Positions 1 to 6,011 of a DNA stretch of 6,799 bases are shown here, one piece after another; position 1 is the first letter of the stretch; each line of letters starts with the position of its first letter. This DNA comes from Fidelibacterota bacterium (GTDB taxonomy: Bacteria; Fidelibacterota; BS150m-G59). The position numbers were made by a program, and so were the translations under genes. Under the pieces are notes generated by a model. The model was not told the origin of the DNA, did no database searches, and worked only from the letters and a program-made list of their open reading frames with translations. The stretch lies in contig JADHUZ010000073.1 in NCBI GenBank assembly GCA_016784265.1, forward strand, positions 1 to 6,799. The letters run 5' to 3'.

Positions 1-1337
1 TGGATACGGTGAATACGGCGACGGCGTTGGCGTATCAGGATATCTATTTTGAATATCACAGGCTGAAAAAATATGTGGGTGGCAAGGAGGAAATCAGCCA
101 TGAAAATCTGCTTTCCGAAATGGAAAAACTTATGGACACGCTCTATATTCCGCAATTTATTCGCCATATCCAAATTCTGTTCGATTCAATGATACACTCG
201 GCGACGAAAATGTATCTCAAAATTGGCACGACTGGCACTGGCGGAATGGGCTTGAATATTCCATACACGCATTCGGAAGAAAAGCCATCTCGCGTTTTGC
301 TTTCTAAATCGGCTTTGGCGGGTGCGCATTCGATGTTGCTTTTTTTAATGGGAAGAACGCCGGGCGGACCAATTGTGAAAGAAATCAAGCCAGCCGCGGC
401 AATCGCTTGGAAAGGCATCGAATATGGCAAAATCAAAAAACACGGAAAGACAGTCCAACTCTACGATTGTTCGCCGGAAAATGCCGAAACACTCGGCGAT
501 ACATTCCGATTTGACGGCGAAAAAAAATGGGAAAACCTGAATAAACCTCTGAAATCCGTTTATATTGACACAGGCGAAAATGGGATTTTTTCGCTCGGAG
601 AATTTGAAGCTATCACAACCGCCGGACAAATGGAATTTGTAACGCCCGAAGAAATCGCCCACAACGCGGTGATGGAAATTCTCGGCTCTTCAACGGGAAC
701 TGATATCATCAACGCACTCGATAATTCAATTATGGGACCGACCTATCGTGCTGGCTATATGCGCGACGATGCGATTAGGAAAATGATTGAACTGTGCGAT
801 AAAAACGAATCGGATAGCGTTGCGTTTGAGATTTTGGGACCACCCCGGCTTTCAAAACTCTTGCACGAAGCGTATTTGATTAAAAAAGTCATCGGAACTA
901 TTGAAAATTTGGCAAAAATTTCCGCCGAAAAATTGATTGAGCAAACCGAAAAAATCGTGTTAGAAAATCAAGAAATTCGGAGTCAGGCGATTTCGATTGG
1001 CATTCCGATTCTGCTTTCGGACGGAAAACGCATGTTGCGCGGTCCAAATATCGTTTCGCCGAAAAATTTCGGAACGGACACGATTCCGATGACCGCAGAA
1101 AATATCGAAAAATGGGCGGATGCTGGCTGGGTGGATTTGCGCAAAAAAAACATCGAGAAGTGGATTGGGCGCGCAAATCAAATTCTCACGAATCTGGAAA
1201 CCGTTTCGCGGGATGACACGAGTTCGCGCTATCATCACGGGCATGTTTATTGGGCAGTTGAAAAACCCATCGCTATCGGCAAACTCGCCGCGTGGATTTT
1301 CATTCACGAGGACAAAGGCAAGCGGGAAAAACGGTAA
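1..1337 (+). CDS. SDR-like Rossmann-fold protein of unknown function, 5' end missing
   Basis: The frame is already open at base 3 (Asp-Thr, then GTG at 9). Nothing like a ribosome site is visible, so the true start probably lies upstream; residues are counted from the GTG. The visible part is 442 residues, soluble, with no signal peptide or membrane segment. Residues 47-115 read like the second half of a short-chain dehydrogenase: an amphipathic helix, a strand ending in GTTGTGGMG (73-81), then SKSALAGAHSML (99-110), which matches the SDR helix carrying the catalytic lysine (YxxxKAAL). The lysine would be Lys100, but the tyrosine four residues earlier is Val96. PYTHSEEKPSR (85-95) and RTPGGPIVKEIKP (116-128) look like conserved-family blocks. 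Residues 130-442 match no domain I can name; 280-330 is helical and charged. The SDR assignment is inferred from pattern, and the substrate is unknown. ppdK follows 51 bases later on the same strand. Confidence 0.6.
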   Translation, partial: DTVNTATALAYQDIYFEYHRLKKYVGGKEEISHENLLSEMEKLMDTLYIPQFIRHIQILFDSMIHSATKMYLKIGTTGTGGMGLNIPYTHSEEKPSRVLLSKSALAGAHSMLLFLMGRTPGGPIVKEIKPAAAIAWKGIEYGKIKKHGKTVQLYDCSPENAETLGDTFRFDGEKKWENLNKPLKSVYIDTGENGIFSLGEFEAITTAGQMEFVTPEEIAHNAVMEILGSSTGTDIINALDNSIMGPTYRAGYMRDDAIRKMIELCDKNESDSVAFEILGPPRLSKLLHEAYLIKKVIGTIENLAKISAEKLIEQTEKIVLENQEIRSQAISIGIPILLSDGKRMLRGPNIVSPKNFGTDTIPMTAENIEKWADAGWVDLRKKNIEKWIGRANQILTNLETVSRDDTSSRYHHGHVYWAVEKPIAIGKLAAWIFIHEDKGKREKR

Positions 1338-1354
1338 CAATTTTTATTACAATT

Positions 1355-1378
1355 TAAGTTCCATTCGTAACTAACTTA
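1355..1378 (+). repeat. Short inverted repeat overlapping the ppdK ribosome site
   Basis: TAAGTT (1355-1360) and AACTTA (1373-1378) are perfect reverse complements around a 12-base spacer, and two G-U pairs could extend the stem to 1380. The right arm touches the first bases of the ppdK Shine-Dalgarno sequence. The stem is short and AT-rich, so stable folding is doubtful and it may be chance. Confidence 0.25.
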
Positions 1379-1382
1379 GGAG
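1378..1382 (+). promoter_or_regulatory. Ribosome binding site of ppdK
   Basis: AGGAG lies six bases before the ATG at 1389, a near-ideal Shine-Dalgarno sequence and spacing. It fixes the start of ppdK, which also matches the usual N-terminus of the family. Confidence 0.85.
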
Positions 1383-1388
1383 AAAATC

Positions 1389-4070
1389 ATGACAAAATAC
1401 GTGTATAATTTCGGCGGTGGAAAAGCCGAAGGAAATGCAAAAATGAAAAATTTGCTCGGTGGAAAGGGTGCGAACTTGGCAGAAATGTCAGGTTTGGGCA
1501 TCCCCGTTCCGCCGGGATTTACAATTACGACAGAAGTTTGCGCAGAACTTTCGGAAACAGGGAATTATCCTGATTCGCTGAAAGAGCAGGTTGTTGATTC
1601 TATCGCAAAAGCCGAAAAAATAATGGGTACAAAATTTGGCGATGTGGAAAATCCACTTTTATTTTCAGTGCGAAGCGGTGCGCGGATTTCGATGCCGGGA
1701 ATGATGGAAACTGTATTGAATATCGGATTGACGAGCGAAACGATTCCAGGATTGATTGCAAAAACAGGCGATGAACGGTTTGTTTATGATGCATATCGTC
1801 GTTTGCAAATGATGTATTCCGATGTCGTGATGGAAAAAGCGGCAGGTCGGAAACTCGCACAGGGCAAGGGTATTCGGCTTTTGCTCGAAGCGAAAATGGA
1901 CGAGATGAAAGAAGACCGAAACGTGAAAAACGATACCGATTTGACTGCATCCGACCTGAAAGAATTATCAAAAAGATTTAACGAAATTATCGAACGTGAG
2001 ATGAGCGAATCATTCCCTGACGATGCGATGGAACAACTTTGGGGTAGCATCAACGCTGTGTTCGTTTCGTGGAACGGCAAGCGCGCTATTGAATATAGGA
2101 AAGCGGAAGGAATCCAAAATAAATGGGGCACAGCAACAAATGTGCAAACAATGGTTTTCGGAAATATGGGCGAAAATTCGGCAACCGGCGTCGCTTTCAC
2201 ACGTGACCCTGCGACTGGCGAAAATTCATTTTTCGGCGAATGGCTCATCAATGCACAAGGCGAAGATGTTGTGGCAGGAATTCGCACGCCGCGTATTTTG
2301 TCGGGCGCGGAAAATTCAATGGACAAAGTGATGCCAACACAATATCAACAACTCGTCGAAATACGCGATTTGCTTGAAAATCACTATCGCGATATGCAGG
2401 ATGTTGAATTTACGATTCAAGATGGCAAACTCTGGATGTTGCAAACTCGAACAGGGAAACGAAATGGTGTTGCGGCAGTTCGGATGGCTGTCGAAATGGT
2501 GAACGAAAAGATGATTTCTCAAGAAGAAGCCATTTTGCGTGTGAAACCGGAGCAAATTGATGAACTTTTGCATCCTATTTTTGATAAGAAAAACGAGAAA
2601 TTATATGTTGCCATTGCAAAGGGTTTGCCTGCAGGACCGGGTGGCGCATACGGACAAATCGCATTCAGCGCGGAAGATGCAGAAACAATGGCAAAAGATG
2701 GCAAAAAGGTGATTTTGGTGCGCGATGAAACTTCGCCAGAGGATGTGGCTGGAATGAACGCCGCGGAAGGGATTTTGACAGCACGCGGAGGAATGACATC
2801 TCACGCGGCATTGGTCGCTCGCGGCTGGGGCAAATGTTGCATTGTAGGATGCGGCGAATTGCAAATTGATGATGATGCAAAAACACTCAAAATTGACGAA
2901 AAAGTGTTTGGTGAAGGTGATTTCCTGACACTCAATGGCACGAAGGGAAATGTTTATGACGGCAAATTACCGCTCATCACGCCGGATATCGAAAAAAATG
3001 AGCATCTCAAAATGCTGATGAAGTGGGTGGACAAAACGCGCTCACTAAAAGTCCGAACCAACGCGGAATCACCCAAAGATGCCGATCGAGCAATTTCTTT
3101 CGGTGCTGAAGGAATCGGACTTTGTCGGACTGAGCACATGTTTTTTGAGCCGGAGCGCATCATTTGGGTGCGTCGGATGATTGTCGCAAAAACCGAAGAA
3201 GAACGACGCGATGCTGTGATGCATCTCTTGCCGTTTCAGAAAGAAGATTTTAAGGGCATTTTAAATGCGATGGCAGGAAAGCCTGTTACAATTCGCTTGC
3301 TTGACCCGCCGCTGCACGAATTTATTACGCTGGATGATGAGCAAATCACTGAATTGGCTTCAGAACTTGGGATTCGTGCCGACGAATTAAAAATCAAAAT
3401 TGATGCGCTACACGAATCAAATCCAATGCTTGGACATCGCGGTTGTCGGCTGGGTATCGCATATCCGGAAATTACAGAAATGCAAGCACGAGCCATTTTT
3501 GAGGCGGCGATTGAATTGCAAAATGAAGGCATTCAGGCAATGCCCGAAGTGATGATTCCACTCGTTGGTGATGTTTGTGAACTCGAAAATCAGCGGAAAA
3601 TTGTCGAAAAAACGGCAAACGAAGTGTTTGAAAAAACGGGCAAATCAATTGCCGTTTCCATCGGAACGATGATTGAACTTCCGCGAGCGTGTTTGACAGC
3701 AGATGAAATCGGAAAAGTGGCGGATTTTTTCAGTTTCGGAACGAATGATTTAACACAAACGACATTTGGAATCAGTCGCGACGATGCAGGAAAATTTTTA
3801 CCGTTTTACATTGAGAAAGGTATTCTCAAAGACGACCCGTTCGCAGTTCTGGATCAAAACGGCGTTGGAAAACTCGTCGAAATGGGTGTGAAATTGGGTC
3901 GCTCTACAAAACCCAATCTGAAAGTTGGCATTTGCGGCGAGCACGGCGGCGAACCAAGTTCCGTAGAATTTTGCCATCGCGCAGGATTGGATTATGTGAG
4001 TTGTTCTCCGTTTCGCGTGCCAATTGCGCGATTTGCGGCGGCGCAAGCACAAATCAAAAATCCGAGATAA
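1389..4070 (+). CDS. ppdK: Pyruvate,phosphate dikinase
   Basis: This cytoplasmic enzyme interconverts ATP, phosphate and pyruvate with AMP, pyrophosphate and phosphoenolpyruvate, and serves gluconeogenesis or PPi-linked glycolysis. The 893-residue product is full length (the Clostridium symbiosum enzyme has about 874). The N-terminal ATP-grasp domain holds GGKGANLAEM (24-33, Lys26) and SVRSGARISMPG (93-104, Arg95), and closes with the WMLQTRTGKR block near 350. The swivelling phosphohistidine domain has GGMTSHAALVARG with catalytic His472; Thr470 corresponds to the threonine phosphorylated by the plant regulatory protein. The C-terminal PEP/pyruvate barrel has CRTEHMFF (Arg580), RLLDPPLHEF (Arg636), MIELPRA (Glu763), TNDLTQ (Asn786, Asp787) and GICGEHGG (Cys849, the general acid). 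These match the C. symbiosum catalytic set, as I recall it, with offsets of 17-19. No lesion or frameshift is seen. The start is supported by AGGAG six bases upstream, and a strong terminator follows. Confidence 0.98.
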   Translation: MTKYVYNFGGGKAEGNAKMKNLLGGKGANLAEMSGLGIPVPPGFTITTEVCAELSETGNYPDSLKEQVVDSIAKAEKIMGTKFGDVENPLLFSVRSGARISMPGMMETVLNIGLTSETIPGLIAKTGDERFVYDAYRRLQMMYSDVVMEKAAGRKLAQGKGIRLLLEAKMDEMKEDRNVKNDTDLTASDLKELSKRFNEIIEREMSESFPDDAMEQLWGSINAVFVSWNGKRAIEYRKAEGIQNKWGTATNVQTMVFGNMGENSATGVAFTRDPATGENSFFGEWLINAQGEDVVAGIRTPRILSGAENSMDKVMPTQYQQLVEIRDLLENHYRDMQDVEFTIQDGKLWMLQTRTGKRNGVAAVRMAVEMVNEKMISQEEAILRVKPEQIDELLHPIFDKKNEKLYVAIAKGLPAGPGGAYGQIAFSAEDAETMAKDGKKVILVRDETSPEDVAGMNAAEGILTARGGMTSHAALVARGWGKCCIVGCGELQIDDDAKTLKIDEKVFGEGDFLTLNGTKGNVYDGKLPLITPDIEKNEHLKMLMKWVDKTRSLKVRTNAESPKDADRAISFGAEGIGLCRTEHMFFEPERIIWVRRMIVAKTEEERRDAVMHLLPFQKEDFKGILNAMAGKPVTIRLLDPPLHEFITLDDEQITELASELGIRADELKIKIDALHESNPMLGHRGCRLGIAYPEITEMQARAIFEAAIELQNEGIQAMPEVMIPLVGDVCELENQRKIVEKTANEVFEKTGKSIAVSIGTMIELPRACLTADEIGKVADFFSFGTNDLTQTTFGISRDDAGKFLPFYIEKGILKDDPFAVLDQNGVGKLVEMGVKLGRSTKPNLKVGICGEHGGEPSSVEFCHRAGLDYVSCSPFRVPIARFAAAQAQIKNPR

Positions 4071-4092
4071 ATCAGAAAGTTCGTAGCGTTTG

Positions 4093-4129
4093 AAGAAAGG
4101 CGGCGGTAATGTCGCCTTTCTTTTTTCTT
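4093..4129 (+). terminator. Intrinsic terminator after ppdK
   Basis: AAGAAAGGCG (4093-4102) pairs perfectly with CGCCTTTCTT (4113-4122). A G-U and a C-G pair can extend it inward, leaving a six-base loop (4105-4110). The T-rich tract runs through 4129, with six T in a row at 4121-4126. It starts 23 bases after the ppdK stop. The minus-strand side lacks a T tract, so it acts only on rightward transcription. Confidence 0.92.
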
Positions 4130-4220
4130 ACAAAAATCAAATCTGCAAATATATCATTCCGTTGTTTGAATAGATGCGGAAAAATCATCAAATTACGCAG
4201 TAAGAATAATTCAAAATTAT

Positions 4221-4224
4221 GGAG
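4221..4224 (+). promoter_or_regulatory. Ribosome binding site deciding the yajC start
   Basis: GGAG lies six bases before the ATG at 4231, the same spacing as at ppdK. The in-frame ATG at 4219 overlaps this site and has only AT-rich sequence before it, so 4231 is the better start. Confidence 0.75.
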
Positions 4225-4230
4225 AATAAC

Positions 4231-4551
4231 ATGTTGAATACAATTTTTCTACAAAGTCCTGGCGGCATTGACGGGAGCCTTTGGATTGGCATAATTCTAA
4301 TTTTTGCGATTATGTATTTTTTGATGATTCGCCCGCAAGCCAAAAAGGAAAAAGAACGAAAGGAAATGCTCGGTAATCTAAAAAAAGGCGATAAGATTCT
4401 GCTCAATGCCGGCATTTACGGTACGGTCGCAAACGCAAAAGATGGCGAGGAAGTTGTTTCTATCGCTATTTCTTCTGATGCTAAAATCAAAGTGAATCGC
4501 TCGTCCATTGCTCAAGTTCTCTTGCCAAAACCTAAAGAGGACAAAAAATAG
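4231..4551 (+). CDS. yajC: YajC, Sec translocon accessory membrane protein
   Basis: YajC is a small single-span inner-membrane protein that associates with SecDF and SecYEG during protein export. From the ATG at 4231 the product is 106 residues, close to the 110 of E. coli. A short N-terminal tail rich in Gly and Ser precedes one hydrophobic span (about 17-33), followed at once by the family hallmark RPQAKKEKERKE (34-45). The cytoplasmic domain has the expected GNLKKGDKILLNAGIYGTV pattern and ends in a lysine-rich tail. An in-frame ATG at 4219 would add four residues but has no ribosome site. The gene opens the cluster with def, fmt and rsmB; its TAG stop shares its last base with the GTG start of def. 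The commoner neighbours secD, secF and tgt are not in this window. Confidence 0.93.
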   Translation: MLNTIFLQSPGGIDGSLWIGIILIFAIMYFLMIRPQAKKEKERKEMLGNLKKGDKILLNAGIYGTVANAKDGEEVVSIAISSDAKIKVNRSSIAQVLLPKPKEDKK

Positions 4552-5060
4552 TGCCAATTCTTCCCGTCGTCAAATATGGACATCCTGTTTTGCGCAAGCC
4601 TGCGGAAAACGTATCGGAATTTGGAGATGAACTAACGGCTCTGCTTTGTGATATGAAAGATACATTGAAGGCAGAAGATGGTATCGGACTTGCGGCAAAT
4701 CAAATCGGTGTTTCATCGCATGTCCTGATTATTGATACGACTTCTGCAGAAGATGATGGAAAAATGTTCACGATGCTTAATGCAAAAATCACAAAAAAAA
4801 ACGGGAGGAAAACCGCAGAGGAGGGCTGTCTTTCCATACCTGAAATTCGTTTGCAAGTTGATCGGGCAATCCGCATAACAGTTGAATATCTCGATGAAAA
4901 GGGAATTCCAATGGTCGCCACTTTTGAAGATCTTTTGGCGAGAGTCATCCAACACGAAGTTGACCACTTAAACGGGATTTTTATGGTTGATCGCGTTGGG
5001 CTGGCTCAACGAAATCAGATTGCCAAACAGCTGGAAGAAATAAGAAATCCTGCTAATTGA
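4551..5060 (+). CDS. def: Peptide deformylase
   Basis: This cytoplasmic metalloenzyme removes the formyl group from the N-terminal methionine of nascent proteins at the ribosome exit. The 169-residue product has the usual bacterial length and all three family motifs: GIGLAANQ (44-51), EGCLS (91-95, metal ligand Cys93) and QHEVDH (134-139, ligands His135 and His139, catalytic Glu136). The continuation SIPEIR after motif 2 is typical. The start is GTG at 4551, whose first base is also the last base of the yajC TAG stop. A GAGG at 4537-4540, inside yajC, lies ten bases upstream, and the N-terminus from this GTG (PILPVVKYGHPVLR) matches the family, so no later start is plausible. The arrangement suggests translational coupling with yajC. 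fmt, whose product adds the formyl group that Def removes, follows after 12 bases. Confidence 0.97.
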   Translation: MPILPVVKYGHPVLRKPAENVSEFGDELTALLCDMKDTLKAEDGIGLAANQIGVSSHVLIIDTTSAEDDGKMFTMLNAKITKKNGRKTAEEGCLSIPEIRLQVDRAIRITVEYLDEKGIPMVATFEDLLARVIQHEVDHLNGIFMVDRVGLAQRNQIAKQLEEIRNPAN

Positions 5061-5072
5061 GTACTAGATAAC

Positions 5073-6011
5073 ATGCTAAACGAGCCATTGCGAATCGTGT
5101 TTATGGGCACACCAGACTTTGCCGTACCATCGCTGGTGGAAATTTTTCAATCACAGCACAGGCTGATTTCCGTTGTTACACCGCCGGATAAACGAAGCGG
5201 TCGTGGATTATGTGTTTCAGCATGTGCCGTCAAAAAAGTGGCTGAGAAAATGGATATTCCTGTTGTTCAGCCTGAAAAATTGCTTGATTCGGAGTTTATT
5301 CGGTGGCTCAATTCTGCAAAGCCGGATTTGATTATTGTTGTGTCTTTTCAAATTTTACCGCCAGAAATTTTTACAATTCCACATAAAGGGACTGTAAATT
5401 TACACGCATCCCTTTTGCCTGAATATCGTGGAGCAGCACCGATTCAACGGGCAATCATGAGTGGAGAAAACGAAACAGGCGCCACCACTTTTTTAATCGA
5501 TGAAACAGTGGATACCGGAAAAATCTTGCTACAAGACAAAATTCAAATCGGCGAGAACGAAACATTCGGTGCGTTGCATGATAGATTGAGTCAACTTGGC
5601 GCCAAATTGCTTGTCAAAACGATAGATGGTATCGCGGAAAGCACCATCGTTCCAAAATCTCAGGATTCTTCCAAGGCAAGTCGTGCGCCAAAAATCAAAC
5701 CCAAAACATGTCGAATCCGATGGGAAAAATCTGCCATTGAAATTCATAACAAAATTCGCGGATTGTCTCCAATCCCGGCGGCATTTACATTTTGGAATAA
5801 CAAACGAATCAAGATTTTTCTGTCACAAATTGTTGATAGCGCAACAAAATTATTACAAGGTGAATGGATGATAGAAAACGAGCGGTGGTTTGTTGGTTGC
5901 GCCGATGGCACAATAGAAATTTTGGAAGTGCAAATTGAAGGCAAAAAACGCATGACGGCAAACCACGCGGTTCGTGGCATAAAAGCAAACGGGATCCAAT
6001 CCTTTGACTGA
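5073..6011 (+). CDS. fmt: Methionyl-tRNA formyltransferase
   Basis: Fmt transfers a formyl group from 10-formyltetrahydrofolate to initiator Met-tRNA in the cytoplasm. The 312 residues match the E. coli length (315). The N-terminal Rossmann-like domain carries MGTPDFAVPSL (11-21) and the catalytic set Asn109, His111 (in VNLHASLLPEYRGAAPIQ) and Asp147 (ETVDTGKIL), with the same internal spacing as N106/H108/D144 of E. coli. SKASRAPKI near 202-210 links to the C-terminal tRNA-binding beta-barrel, which includes IRWEKSAIEIHNKIRGLSP. The pocket loop reads SFQILP (91-96), one residue shorter than AYGLILP of E. coli and like the form I recall from Bacteroides and Chlorobium. The ATG at 5073 has no clear Shine-Dalgarno sequence and lies 12 bases after the def stop, so it may depend on ribosomes leaving def. 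Its last 8 bases overlap rsmB. Confidence 0.97.
   Translation: MLNEPLRIVFMGTPDFAVPSLVEIFQSQHRLISVVTPPDKRSGRGLCVSACAVKKVAEKMDIPVVQPEKLLDSEFIRWLNSAKPDLIIVVSFQILPPEIFTIPHKGTVNLHASLLPEYRGAAPIQRAIMSGENETGATTFLIDETVDTGKILLQDKIQIGENETFGALHDRLSQLGAKLLVKTIDGIAESTIVPKSQDSSKASRAPKIKPKTCRIRWEKSAIEIHNKIRGLSPIPAAFTFWNNKRIKIFLSQIVDSATKLLQGEWMIENERWFVGCADGTIEILEVQIEGKKRMTANHAVRGIKANGIQSFD

Noticed and set aside
9..11. GTG at 9 as the true start of the first gene
   Set aside because: The frame is open to the left edge, there is no visible ribosome site, and the SDR-like part begins in mid-fold, so the N-terminal nucleotide-binding half should lie upstream.
960..1340. A 126-codon minus-strand frame opposite the end of the SDR-like gene
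   Set aside because: The plus-strand frame here is continuous and protein-like, whereas the antisense product has scattered Cys, Arg, Asn and Phe and no domain pattern. It is treated as a shadow.
1120..1374. An 84-codon plus-strand frame running across the end of the SDR-like gene toward ppdK
   Set aside because: It overlaps the last part of a convincing coding frame in another phase, has no ribosome site, and encodes no recognisable motif.
1784..2326. A 180-codon open frame on the minus strand inside ppdK, the longest of many antisense frames
   Set aside because: It lies wholly within the intact ppdK coding sequence, has no ribosome site and no recognisable domain, and its composition (rich in Ser, Phe, Ile and Arg) is what the complement of such codons gives.
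4130..4218. A promoter for the yajC cluster between the terminator and yajC
   Set aside because: One is expected, but no hexamer pair is convincing. TTTGAA at 4165 with TCAAAT at 4188 matches a sigma-70 pattern only weakly, and no TAnnTTTG element of the Bacteroidota type is present, so I did not list a site.
4071..4230. A small RNA gene or riboswitch in the 160-base intergenic stretch
   Set aside because: Apart from the terminator hairpin at 4093-4122 the sequence is AT-rich without a second stable stem, and it resembles no RNA family I know.
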